NCBI RefSeq assembly: GCF_030852425.1
Contig: NZ_NSDM01000031.1
Location: forward strand, 1 to 45,233
Source of the DNA: Saccharothrix longispora
GTDB lineage: Bacteria; Actinomycetota; Actinomycetes; Mycobacteriales; Pseudonocardiaceae
Direction of reading: 5' to 3'
DNA length: 45,233 bases
A program made the position numbers and the translations under genes. The notes beneath the pieces are model-generated. The model saw nothing but the letters and a program-made list of their open reading frames with translations, was not told where the DNA came from and ran no database searches. Numbering within the stretch: position 1 is the stretch's first letter; every line of letters starts with the position of its first letter. Below, piece after piece: positions 32,418 through 40,611 of this stretch.

Positions 32418-34328
32418 TCACCGTCGGCTCGAAGTCGACCGGCGTGGCGCCAAGCCGCCCTGGTGGAGGACCTTCAGGACGGAACGCGCAGCTTGGCGGG
32501 CGGCGAGTCGTTGTCTCTGCGTCTTGTCGACCGACTTCTCGGCGGCGTAGTCGCACACGCTTTTGACGATGATCCAGTCTATGTTCTCGCGATCGCTCGC
32601 CGATTGCAGGCCGACGCCTTCCATTTCGCCGCCGATCGCGTCCGGGAAGCGGTCGAGGAGAGCCTTTTTGAAGTCCGGGTTGTCTATCAGCTTCTCGCCC
32701 GACAGCATCTCGCCAGCGAGCACCTCCACGCCAATCTCATGCAGGTTCGCGTCGCGGAACCGGCTCAGCAGGCGGGGCGAGCATTCGGTGCCAGCGCCCC
32801 GATGGGTCACTCGTAACGAGCCGTCTGCGTTCGTCCCCACTCGTTGGAGTTCGTACGCGCTGAGCTTTTGGGAGAGCAGAAGTTGACCGATCGGCTGGGT
32901 TTCCCTGTCAATTCCGAAAGCGATTCCGACGCCGATGATGCAGGTCGGCCGCAGATCACGAATCGCGTCGGTCACGGTGAGGGAGGAGCCGCCCGTGCCT
33001 CCCGACCCCATGGTGCATCGGACGTGGGCGACGGTGGCGCCGGCGATGGGGCCGTAGCGCCAGTAGGTGTTTACCGGTCCGAACTCGGCGCTTCCGGGGT
33101 GGCCTGCCCCGGTCAGTGCCGAGCGCATCTCTATGGTTTCCGTCTCGGTGACGGTCACCAGCAGGACGTCAACGTGTTTCATGGCGGATGAACCTCGACT
33201 CGACTCGACGTAGGTACCCAGCGCCGGTTCCCTGTCCACCATGCGGTCGGTCAACCAGGTCACGTACTGGAAAACATGGCGGGCTACCTCCTCGGCCGGG
33301 GTGTCGGGACGGGGCGGTGCGGGGCGGGGGGCGGTGCGGGCGGCGTCCCTGATGTGTCGGAGGATGCGGGACCGGACCTGGCGGGGGTGCGCATCGAATT
33401 CCCGGTCGGGGACGCCGGCCCGGTGCGAACCGAGATCGAACTGGTACAGCGCCTGCAACGTGTCGCGGACTACCTCGGCGGTCGTCTGCATCGGCCAGCT
33501 GTGCCGGGCGAGCACGTATGCGCTCCACGCTTCGACCCCGAATCGCTCGGCCCGGAACATGTCCTCGATCCCGCACGCGAGGGCGATCTCCGCCAGGATC
33601 CGGATGTCGTGGTGGGGGAAGTCGAGGGCGAGGTGGTCGAAGAAACCGAGTTCGGGGATTCCGGTCGCGATGTCGCCGTTGCCGTGCCGCTGGTTGTCCA
33701 GACTGAATCCCTCGCTGATCTTGCGTCGTATCGCGTATTCGATGTGGTCGTTGCTTCTGACGTCCTTCAGGAACCGGGAAAAGTAGTTGAAGGTGACCGC
33801 TTCGTCCTCCCGGTGGCGCAGCGCCTCCTGGACGGGATCGCGAAGCTGCCACAAGGCCGGGCTGAACCTTGCTTCCGGGGCTGCCGGGATCGCCTCGGTC
33901 CACTGCTGTAACACCCGTGTCAGCGGCATGGTGCTGCCCGTGGTCTTCTGCCACGTCGGGGTGAGCCACTCCAGACCGTCCCCAGCGGAGGTGTAGTAGT
34001 TCGGGTATCTATCGCTGTCGTGACGGTACGCGGCCGCCCGGGACGCCCGAAACTCCGCCAGGGTCACGTCGCGGCTGACCGTCTGCAACTGATACTGCTC
34101 GAACAGCAGTCGGAACTCCTCGTATGACGCCGGCGTGAGCCGATCATTCTCCCAAATCGCCGAGAGTCCGACGTACAAATCGGATTGGGTGAAGAAGGTC
34201 AGAAGCCTGGTCGCCTGTATGATCTGCTTCTCGCTCATCTCCCTGCCGGTCGACAGGATCAGTTCGCGGTCCAGGTAGTGCAGATAGACTGCGTCGTATG
34301 TCCTGCCGTGCCCGTTATACTCGTTCAC
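32418..34328 (-). CDS. Nucleosidase (MTA/SAH-type) fused to a novel N-terminal region
   Basis: This protein is 636 residues. The C-terminal part (about 395-636) is a PNP/MTAN-superfamily nucleosidase: VDVLLVTVTETETIEMRSAL, HVRCTMGSGGTGGSSLTVTDAI, PTCIIGVGIAFGID, the ribose-binding Glu in IGGEMEGVGLQSA and a catalytic-type Asp in WIIVKSVCDYAAEK. Residues 1-390 are mostly helical, with aromatic-rich patches such as TYDAVYLHYLDRELIL and DRYPNYYTSAGDGLEWLTPTW, and match nothing I know. Such domains act as effectors that cleave nucleosides in several defence proteins (family knowledge). The ATG at 34328 overlaps the upstream gene by 14 bp, making it the last gene of the operon. Confidence 0.7.
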   Translation of the reverse strand: MNEYNGHGRTYDAVYLHYLDRELILSTGREMSEKQIIQATRLLTFFTQSDLYVGLSAIWENDRLTPASYEEFRLLFEQYQLQTVSRDVTLAEFRASRAAAYRHDSDRYPNYYTSAGDGLEWLTPTWQKTTGSTMPLTRVLQQWTEAIPAAPEARFSPALWQLRDPVQEALRHREDEAVTFNYFSRFLKDVRSNDHIEYAIRRKISEGFSLDNQRHGNGDIATGIPELGFFDHLALDFPHHDIRILAEIALACGIEDMFRAERFGVEAWSAYVLARHSWPMQTTAEVVRDTLQALYQFDLGSHRAGVPDREFDAHPRQVRSRILRHIRDAARTAPRPAPPRPDTPAEEVARHVFQYVTWLTDRMVDREPALGTYVESSRGSSAMKHVDVLLVTVTETETIEMRSALTGAGHPGSAEFGPVNTYWRYGPIAGATVAHVRCTMGSGGTGGSSLTVTDAIRDLRPTCIIGVGIAFGIDRETQPIGQLLLSQKLSAYELQRVGTNADGSLRVTHRGAGTECSPRLLSRFRDANLHEIGVEVLAGEMLSGEKLIDNPDFKKALLDRFPDAIGGEMEGVGLQSASDRENIDWIIVKSVCDYAAEKSVDKTQRQRLAARQAARSVLKVLHQGGLAPRRSTSSRR

Positions 34329-34782
34329 TGAGTTCCCGGGCTCTTCCCAGTGCGTGGACGATAATATCCGCGCCGCCGTTGGTCAAGTGGCGTAGCAGCA
34401 CCGCGCGGTCCAACCCGGTGCGAACCAGGACCTCGACTTCCACGTCCAGGTTCACCAGGGAGGTTTCCTTGATGTTCGACGCGCGGTTGTCGATCGTGAA
34501 GTAGCGCAAGGGCTTGCTGCTGCGTGCCGCCTGCGCAATCTCGATCACTACTCCGTCGGCCAGGGTGTCGCCGAAGACCCAGACCTCGTCGGCGGCCTCC
34601 AGTAGGCGCATGTTCCCGCGGCGGACGGAGTCGCGGTTCACCCGGTCGCCGAGGAAATAGTCGAACGCTCGGAACGGATTCAGCGGTACGGCACCGTTCT
34701 GGAAGACGAACTCGCACACGGCGTCCCGGCAATAAAAGAACTGCTTGGACTGTGCCGTGTAGACCAAGGTAGAATCATTCAT
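34315..34782 (-). CDS. Nucleoside deoxyribosyltransferase-like protein (DUF7768-like)
   Basis: This 155-residue protein has a compact Rossmann-like fold: STLVYTAQSKQFFYCRDAVCEFVFQNGAVPLNPF, VRRGNMRLLEAADEVWVFGD, then DGVVIEIAQAARSSKPLRYFTID. The A-D-E-V-W-V-F-G-D strand and the following E-I-x-x-A helix are typical of nucleoside 2-deoxyribosyltransferase-like and related nucleotide-processing proteins. It may bind or cleave a nucleoside or nucleotide. The ATG at 34782 overlaps the FAD gene by 8 bp, and its end overlaps the nucleosidase start by 14 bp, so the three are tightly coupled. Confidence 0.62.
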   Translation of the reverse strand: MNDSTLVYTAQSKQFFYCRDAVCEFVFQNGAVPLNPFRAFDYFLGDRVNRDSVRRGNMRLLEAADEVWVFGDTLADGVVIEIAQAARSSKPLRYFTIDNRASNIKETSLVNLDVEVEVLVRTGLDRAVLLRHLTNGGADIIVHALGRARELSERV

Positions 34783-36019
34783 CCAGTGCTCCTCGATATC
34801 CGGCGGCCGATTGGCCTGCTATGTGACCGCTGACCAGGGCCGCCGTCAGTCCACGAAAATCTCCGGCGACGTCGCCGGCACACCATAATCGCCCCATCGG
34901 GCTCGCCAGTCGCTCGTCGTGCACCGGATACAGTCCGACGCCCTCGATCGTCGGTCCGGTCAGCAGCGCGTCGAGGAAGTCGTGGTCGGGAAACGTCGCG
35001 ACCAGCCTGTCGAGCCCCTTGGCCAGTAGGGTCGTCAGTCCCCGGCCCAACACTGCGGAGAGGTCGTTGTCCACGGCGGACCCGGCGTCCCGAATGAACC
35101 GGCCCAGTAGGCACCGACGCAGACGCCGCGCGCGACGGACCGTTGCGAAGAACCGGGCACCCTCCAGGCTCTCCTCCCAGGCTGCGTCGAGCCGCACGTT
35201 GAACCCGACGTTGGACCGTCCGGTGCCCGGCCCGTCTGAGCGTCCACTGGCACTGGTGACCCCATTGGTCGACGTGCCGATGATTTCGCCGTCCCGGCAG
35301 CAGCAAAAGGTCCGCCACTCGACCGGGCCGTCGCGCCAGATGTACTTGGGGTCCACTTGGGGGTGGGCGGACAGGAAGAACGATTCGGACGGTTCCTCGA
35401 TCCTCACCCCGACCTCGATTCTGCGGAAGGTGAGGTGCCGTCGGTCGATCCAGTCGCCCGCCTGGAGGGGACCTAACCTGCCGGTGGCGAGGAGAAGTCT
35501 GCGTGTGGTGAGGACCTCTCCGGTGCGGAGAACAACCCTCCAGCCGCCTGGGAACCTTTCCGCCTGGGACACCGGGCTTTCGCTCTGGACACGAGCGACT
35601 CTCTCGTGCAGTTGCTTGATCAGAACGCGCCTGGAATCGAGGTCGGAGTAGACAGACGGATACCTCTTCTGACCGCTCCCCCCGCCGAGGGGCACATGAC
35701 GCTTGTCGACGGAAAGGGGCGGAGTCGTGATGCCGACCAGATGCAACTGGTGTCGGAACCAGGCGTATGCGCCGCGCAGCGAAGGACCGTGCAGTGTCCA
35801 CAGGTTGGATGCGGAAGGCCAAAAAGAGAACTTCCCGTCGGAGAACAACCCGGCACCCCCGACGCCCTGAGCCGCCTCCTGCGTGTCACCATGATCACGT
35901 CGGTCCAACGCCGGGCCGCCTTCCAGGACAAGCGGATCCATGTCCCGTGCCGCGTGGGCTGCGGCAAGTCCGGCGGGCCCGGCACCCACGATGATCAATT
36001 GCTCGCGCACCCTGACCAC
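34775..36019 (-). CDS. FAD-dependent dehydrogenase (COG2509-like)
   Basis: This flavoprotein is about 414 residues. The FAD motif is LIIVGAGPAGLAAAHAARD. A second block, GVGGAGLFSDGKFSFWP, matches the G-G-A-G-x-F-S-D-G-K signature of COG2509 dehydrogenases, as does VEWRTFCCCRDGEIIGTSTNGVTS with its Cys cluster. The C-terminal LWCAGDVAGDFRGLTAALVSGHIAG closes the FAD site. GTG 36019 lies next to GGGTGGGAG; 36010 is an alternative. It is the first gene of a three-gene operon. The substrate is unknown, and a redox step on a nucleotide or modified base is only a guess from its partners. Confidence 0.72.
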   Translation of the reverse strand: MVRVREQLIIVGAGPAGLAAAHAARDMDPLVLEGGPALDRRDHGDTQEAAQGVGGAGLFSDGKFSFWPSASNLWTLHGPSLRGAYAWFRHQLHLVGITTPPLSVDKRHVPLGGGSGQKRYPSVYSDLDSRRVLIKQLHERVARVQSESPVSQAERFPGGWRVVLRTGEVLTTRRLLLATGRLGPLQAGDWIDRRHLTFRRIEVGVRIEEPSESFFLSAHPQVDPKYIWRDGPVEWRTFCCCRDGEIIGTSTNGVTSASGRSDGPGTGRSNVGFNVRLDAAWEESLEGARFFATVRRARRLRRCLLGRFIRDAGSAVDNDLSAVLGRGLTTLLAKGLDRLVATFPDHDFLDALLTGPTIEGVGLYPVHDERLASPMGRLWCAGDVAGDFRGLTAALVSGHIAGQSAAGYRGALDE

Positions 36020-36315
36020 ACTCCCACCCGTCACTGCCTGTGGCTCTCGGCGTCGCCGGATCGAACGGTAGCGTATGAGCATCGTTAACGTATTGACGAC
36101 ATGCGGCATGTCGCGCGGTGTCCGACAGGAGGTGCGTCATCGAGAGGCATAGCGGACCCGAAGGTGGCTTTAGCGGTTCATGATCGTGAACCTTAGGAGT
36201 GCTCACAATTGCCTGGGATGCAAGGGGTGAGCTTCCCGGTAAGTGTCTTGTCGTCCGGCGGCAGGCCGTCGGCGAAGCCCGTGTACCCACCGCATACTGC
36301 AATTGACCTATCAGT
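36020..36315. promoter_or_regulatory. Promoter region of the FAD operon with inverted repeat
   Basis: This is noncoding. A perfect inverted repeat GGTTCA-TGATCG-TGAACC lies at 36175-36192, about 155 bp before the FAD gene start, and may be an operator. The region ends at the IS5 copy 2 left end, which may have removed the distal promoter. No other gene is recognisable. Confidence 0.4.
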
Positions 36316-37199
36316 GAGCCCTTTCCAACCTGGCGGCATAGGTGGTGACCGTGGTGGAGACATGGCGAAGCTCCTGGTAGATGACTTCTCGACCAAGAGC
36401 AAGGCCTTCGCCAGGAGCTTCGAGTGCTTGTCTACCCATCCGCGATCGACCTGTCCAGTTCACACCTCCGGTTCCTGGCGCGGGAACTGACCGCGCACCG
36501 GCACCGGATCGGCAGCAGGTGGCGCAGGCTCGATCCCGGACGCCAAGCCCTGCTGGTGCTGGCGCACCTGCGCTGCGGCGATACCTACACCCGCTTGGCG
36601 GCGGGGTTCGGCGTCGGTCTGGCCACCGTCTGCCGCTACATCCACGAAGCGGTCGAACTCCTGGCCGCACTGGCACCGGACCTGGCCGACGCGGTGAAAG
36701 TCGCCGCACGCAAGGCCTACGTCATCCTCGACGGCACCCTGTTACGCATCGACCGCGTCGCCGCCGACCGGCCGTACTACTCCGGAAAACACAAGCGACA
36801 CGGCATGAACGTCCAGGTCCTCGCCGATCCGGCCGGGAGACTGCTGTGGACCTCGCCCGCACTGCCCGGCTCGGCCCACGACCTGACCGCAGCCCGCACC
36901 CACGGCATCGTCGACGCCCTCGCCACAGCAGACATTCCATGCTGGGCGGACAAGGCCTACCGAGGCGCCGGCGGTGCGATCCGCGTCCCCTACCGCGGCA
37001 GATGGCACAAACTCTCGCCCGGCCAGCAGGCGGTCAACCGCTCCCACGCCCGCATCCGCGCGCTGGGCGAACGTGCCGTCTCGATCCTCAAAGCCTGGCG
37101 ACTACTGCGCAGACTCCGCTGCTCCACCACCCGCATCACCGACCTGACCCGAGCCGTTCTGGCTCTTCATCTTGCGACCGGGTGAGGTTGGAAAGGCTC
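36316..37199 (+). mobile_element. IS5-family element, copy 2 (884 bp)
   Basis: It runs from GAGCCCTTTCCAACC to GGTTGGAAAGGCTC with AGT on both flanks, and is the same length as copy 1. The right AGT is shared with copy 3, which starts at 37203. Confidence 0.9.
36424..37185 (+). CDS. IS5-family transposase, intact copy
   Basis: This 253-residue transposase is complete, ending TDLTRAVLALHLATG inside the element. An N-terminal HTH (GDTYTRLAAGFGVGLATVCRYIHEA) precedes the DDE residues in VILDGTLLRIDRV, WADKAYRGAGG and RALGERAVSILKAWRLL. It provides the reference frame for the damaged copies at 1162-2022 and 37311-37981. It starts at GTG 36424. With intact ends it may be active. Confidence 0.9.
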   Translation: MLVYPSAIDLSSSHLRFLARELTAHRHRIGSRWRRLDPGRQALLVLAHLRCGDTYTRLAAGFGVGLATVCRYIHEAVELLAALAPDLADAVKVAARKAYVILDGTLLRIDRVAADRPYYSGKHKRHGMNVQVLADPAGRLLWTSPALPGSAHDLTAARTHGIVDALATADIPCWADKAYRGAGGAIRVPYRGRWHKLSPGQQAVNRSHARIRALGERAVSILKAWRLLRRLRCSTTRITDLTRAVLALHLATG

Positions 37200-37202
37200 A
37201 GT

Positions 37203-37981
37203 GAGCCCTTTCCAACCTCGTAGCGTGGGCTGCGATCGTGGTGGAGACATGGCGAAGCTCCTGGTAGATGGCTTCTCGACCAAGAGCAAGGCCATCGCCA
37301 GGAGCGTCGAGTGCTTGTCTGCCCATCCGCGATCGACCTGTCCAGTTCGCATCTGCAGTTCCTCGCCCACCAGTTGGCCGCGCACCGACGGCGGATTGGC
37401 AGCAGGTGGCGAAGGCTCGACCCCAGGCGCCAAGCCCCGCTGGTGCTGGCCTATTTGCGTTGCGGCGACACCTACACCCGTCTCGCCGCCGGGTTCGGCA
37501 TCGGCGTGGCCACCGTCTGCCGCTACATCCACGAAGCCGTCCGGGTCCTTGCCGACTTCGCCCCGGATCTCGCCGATGCGACGCGGGTTGCCGCCCGTAA
37601 GGCCTACGTCATCCTCGACGACACCCTGCTCCGGATCGACCGCATCGCCGCCGACCGGCCGTACTACTCCGGAAACACAAGCGCCACGGCATGAACGTCC
37701 AAGTCCTCGCCGACCCGGCCGGGCGACTGCTGTGGACCTCGCCCGCGCTGCCCGGCTCGGCCCACGACCTGACCGCGGCCCGCGCCCACGGCATCGTCGA
37801 CGCCTTGACCGCAGCGGGCATCCAGTGCTGGGCGGACAAGGCATATCGAGGCGCGGACGGTCCCCTTCGCATTCCGTACCGCGGCAAGTGTCACAACCTC
37901 CCGCCCGGTCAGCAGGCCGTCAACCGCTCGCATGCCCGCATCCGCGCACTCGGCGAACGAGCCGTCTCCATCCTCAAGGCC
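37203..37981 (+). mobile_element. IS5-family element, copy 3, truncated
   Basis: It starts GAGCCCTTTCCAACC directly after the AGT that closes copy 2, and is cut at 37981 by an IS-B left end. About 105 bp, including the right end, are lost. Confidence 0.82.
37311..37981 (+). pseudogene. IS5 transposase, frameshifted and truncated
   Basis: The first 120 or so residues (VLVCPSAIDLSSSHL..) are in one frame. A single-base deletion near 37675, where copy 2 has one more A in CGGAAAACACAAG, moves the rest to the frame starting MNVQVLADPAGRLLW. The sequence ends at RALGERAVSILKA, where IS-B DNA begins and adds CGVSKAGYMV. It is also more diverged from copy 1 than copy 2 is, so it is probably the older of the adjacent pair. 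Confidence 0.82.
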
Positions 37982-38502
37982 TGTGGGGTGTCAAAAGCTG
38001 GCTACATGGTCTGACCTGCGGTTAGGCGGCCGTGGGTTCGTACTCGTTGATCAGGCCGCCGAGGACTGGTCGGCGGCGTAGCGAGATGTGGCCCGGTTCT
38101 GGGATCGGCTGGTTCGGTCGTGGTGGCAAGAGTTGCAGTGCTCTGTGTGGTCTGCGGTGGTTGTAGTGGGCCGCGTAGCGGTTCAGCACGGCCCGCAGAT
38201 GGTGCTCGTTGATGATGAGCAGGCGGTCGGTGACTTCTCGTCTGACGGTTCCGATGAACCTTTCGGCGTAGCAGTTGGCTCGTGGACACCGTGGCGGGAT
38301 CTTCACGACCTTGATGCCTTCGCCGGAGAGGACCGCATCGAACGTGTTGGTCATGCCCAGGTAGGCCAGTCGAAGCAGCACAGCCGGTCATCGTGCCGTG
38401 CCAGACGCCGAGCCAGTGGAACACGAGCACCCTCATGGGCCGTCCCGAGACCTTGTCCCGACCGTGCTCTCACCTGCATGGACGGGATTATCGGCAGGCG
38501 CA
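37982..38502 (-). mobile_element. Hybrid IS: IS-B left end, IS-A right end
   Basis: The left end is TGTGGGGTGTCA (IS-B). The right end has ACCTGCATGGACGG and finishes GCAGGCGCA (IS-A). At 521 bp it is less than half the parental size. It is the reciprocal arrangement to the hybrid at 20212-20792. Confidence 0.65.
38022..38381 (-). CDS. Hybrid transposase remnant (119 residues)
   Basis: The frame is open from 38381: the IS-A N-terminus MLLRLAYLGMTNTF joins directly to an IS-B-type C-terminal half, DAVLSGEGIKVVKIPPRCPRANCYAERFIG (catalytic Glu), YAAHYNHRRPHRALQL and LGGLINEYEPTAA. The junction falls at a point of homology (F-DAVL, as in LFDAVL of IS-A). The first two core Asp residues are missing, so it cannot catalyse transposition, though it keeps end-binding and C-terminal parts. 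It could be an inert relic. Confidence 0.6.
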   Translation of the reverse strand: MLLRLAYLGMTNTFDAVLSGEGIKVVKIPPRCPRANCYAERFIGTVRREVTDRLLIINEHHLRAVLNRYAAHYNHRRPHRALQLLPPRPNQPIPEPGHISLRRRPVLGGLINEYEPTAA

Positions 38503-38918
38503 AGGTCAACGTCATGTCCGCGGTCGCCTCACGGGGCGCGTTGTGGTTCACCGTGTTCACCGAGCGGTTCACCGCGCCGGTGTTCACCACGTTTCTCGAC
38601 CGCGTCGCCCGCCAGGCGGACCGGAAGGTCCACGTCATCGCCGATCGGCACCCGGTCCACCGCAGCAAGGCCGTCCGCGCCTGGCTGCAGGCCAACACCG
38701 ATCGGGTCGAGCTGCACCTGATGCCCGGCTACAGCCCCGAGCTGAACCCCGACGAACTGCTCAATGCCGACCTCAAGCGCAACGTCAACGCCTCACGGGC
38801 GCACAACGTCGACCGGCTGGCCCACGAGACCCGACGCTTCCTACGACGCCGCCAGCGCCAGGCACACCTCGTCCGCGGCTACTTCCGCGTCCCGCACGTC
38901 CGCTACGCCGACATGTAG
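38503..38918 (+). pseudogene. IS630-family transposase, C-terminal half
   Basis: The frame reads VNVMSAVASRGALWFTVF, APVFTTFLDRVARQADRKVHVIADRHPVH, then ELHLMPGYSPELNPDELLNADLKRNV and a basic tail to DM. These are the DDE_3 core (second Asp, then the P-x-Y-S-P-x-L-N-P-x-E motif) of IS630/Tc1 elements. The N-terminal HTH half is missing because the IS-A end abuts at 38502. It lacks a proper start and is not functional. Confidence 0.75.
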
Positions 38919-38946
38919 GCAACCGAACACTTTCGGCTCAAATAGC

Positions 38947-39362
38947 TGAGGACGCTGCGGACCTGCAGCCGCACTCACGAGCACCTCGGCCCCTCACGCT
39001 ACGCACTGCTTCAACCTGCATGGATGGAGTTTCGGCAGGCACAGGGTCCCCGGTGTCACCAATCGGTGTTCCCGTAGCCAGCCGGGTAGGCGTCGGACCA
39101 ACGCGGCGGGCATCGCGCGATCGGTCCAGTCCAACCGTGGGCGAGGGTTGGTTCGGCGCAGCACGGCGACTTCGTGCCGCAGCACGAGCAACTCCACGTC
39201 CTTGGCCGCCGATGACCGACCGAGCAGAACCAACCAGCCGACGACCCGGATGAAGATCAGGTACAGCAGTCGTAGCACCACGCCCCACGATCATGCTCCT
39301 ACCGCCCATGGTGCGCGATCACCGCAGCTCAGTGCCTCAGTGCAGAGTCCTGAAACCTCACA
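38947..39362 (-). mobile_element. Fused IS-A and IS-B right-end relics
   Basis: 38947-39043 matches the noncoding right end of IS-A (GGACGCTGCGGACCTGCAG.., ending GCAGGCACA). It abuts 39044-39362, which encodes an IS-B transposase N-terminus (MVLRLLYLIFIRVVGWL, AAKDVELLVLRHEVAVLRR, LVTPGT) and ends GAAACCTCACA. IS-A therefore cut IS-B here. No intact gene is present. Confidence 0.65.
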
Positions 39363-39387
39363 GGGCCGTGGCCGACCGGTGCCGGAC

Positions 39388-40308
39388 TCAGGTCGACGAC
39401 GTGTCCGCGAGGATGCGTGCCAAGGTACGCTGGCCCATCTCGGTCATGGCCGGATTGCTCTCGACGTAGTACCAGGCGGCTCCCATCGCTTGTTCGAAGG
39501 CCCACGCCTTACCGCGCTGCCACTCGAGGTCGTCGCAACCGAGGACGTCGCGGAACGCCTGCCGTGGCCCGGGTTCGAGCAGGTGCCAAGCACCTACGAG
39601 ATCCAAAGCGGGGTCCGCGGGACCCAGGCCGCCGACATCGATGATCCCGGTCAGGCGCCCATCGGACACGAGCACGTTGCCGGGGATCAGGTCGCCGTGG
39701 GTCATCCTGTCGCCGGCGGTACCACGCGGCAGGTTGCGCAGGGCGTTCCACTCGCGGCGAAGCCTCGGAACGTCCAGGAGTCGTCCGCTGTTCCCGAAGC
39801 AGATTTCCATCCACGCGTCGTGGGATCGCAGGTCCCCTCCTCGGCCTTTCCCGTTGAACGTCCGGCCCCGTGTGTCGACAGCGCGCACACCACGGATGAA
39901 CTCGGCCAGGTCGTACGCGAACGCGACGGACTCGCCCGGGTCCTCCTCCGCGGCCACGACCCCGGGCAGCCAGGTCTGCACCGACCACGGAAGCGGGTAG
40001 CCCGTCCCGGGTTCACCCAGCGCGACCGGCTCCGGTGTGCGGAACCGCGTGCGACCCGCCAGTTCTCGGGCTGCTTCGGCCTCGGACTCCAACCACCGCC
40101 GCACCGACCCGACCTCGCCGGGGCGCAAGGGGAAACGAGCGGCGAGCCGATCGCCGATGCGGAAAATGGCGTTGACCGTCCCCCGCGAAGCGACACCCGT
40201 CACGGGCAGGCCCCGCCACCGAGGGAACTGCTCATCGACCAACCCGCGCACCGTCTCCAGCGCCACCGTCAGTTGATCGGCATGCATCTGCACGACAATG
40301 AGCTTCAT
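39388..40308 (-). CDS. Aminoglycoside phosphotransferase-family kinase
   Basis: This APH/choline-kinase-fold protein is 306 residues. The catalytic loop MTHGDLIPGNVLV (H-x-D-x4-N) and the metal-binding GIIDVGGLGPADPALDL are complete; the N-lobe includes SRGTVNAIFRIGDRLAARFP. The sequence best fits the broad family whose members usually begin near MHADQLTVALETVRGLVDEQFP. ATG 40287 is therefore an alternative start to 40308, which has GAAGTGA before it. Most such chromosomal proteins have unknown substrates; resistance to an aminoglycoside cannot be concluded. It stands alone between an IS-B relic and a tRNA gene. Confidence 0.85.
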   Translation of the reverse strand: MKLIVVQMHADQLTVALETVRGLVDEQFPRWRGLPVTGVASRGTVNAIFRIGDRLAARFPLRPGEVGSVRRWLESEAEAARELAGRTRFRTPEPVALGEPGTGYPLPWSVQTWLPGVVAAEEDPGESVAFAYDLAEFIRGVRAVDTRGRTFNGKGRGGDLRSHDAWMEICFGNSGRLLDVPRLRREWNALRNLPRGTAGDRMTHGDLIPGNVLVSDGRLTGIIDVGGLGPADPALDLVGAWHLLEPGPRQAFRDVLGCDDLEWQRGKAWAFEQAMGAAWYYVESNPAMTEMGQRTLARILADTSST

Positions 40309-40517
40309 TCACTTCGATCACCGAGCGCAACCCAGTTCTCTGTCGAACCACCGCCCACGAGTGCAAACGCAACAGACGGTCGTCGGCATGTGCGGACGTG
40401 TAGTCGGCCGTGGGCTTCGGCGCGATCAGCTCGGACTTGCCGTCGAGGTCGGCGGTCATGGGTCTTCGGGTAAATCGGGGGCGGCCTACGTGCGTGGTCG
40501 ATACGATCCGCGCATCT

Positions 40518-40588
40518 CATGGAGTAGATCAGTGGCAGATCACCCCGCTTGGGACGGGGAGGGCGCGGGTTCGATCCCCGCCTCCATG
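40518..40588 (+). tRNA. tRNA-Pro (anticodon UGG)
   Basis: A full cloverleaf can be drawn: acceptor CATGGAG/CTCCATG (7 bp), D arm GATC-AGTGGCA-GATC, anticodon arm CCCCG-CTTGGGA-CGGGG, variable loop AGGGC, T arm GCGGG-TTCGATC-CCCGC. U8, A14, G18, G19, A21, U33 and T54-T55-C56 positions are as expected. The anticodon loop gives UGG, and the C1-G72 pair is the usual proline identity feature. CCA is not encoded, and the base after the stem is T rather than the A normal for proline. The small D loop and unusual acceptor suggest an accessory tRNA. It ends 23 bp before the 40612 gene. Confidence 0.8.
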
Positions 40589-40611
40589 TCCGGCCGACCG
40601 TGGAGTCCGCA

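Noticed and set aside
39388..40308. Aminoglycoside resistance gene
   Set aside because: The kinase fold is clear, but this broad family is mostly of unknown substrate and no resistance-specific subfamily was recognised.
40232..40459. Small minus-strand frame overlapping the phosphotransferase start
   Set aside because: The first 30 codons look gene-like in GC3, but the rest do not, there is no ribosome binding site, and it overlaps the kinase gene; at most a remnant.
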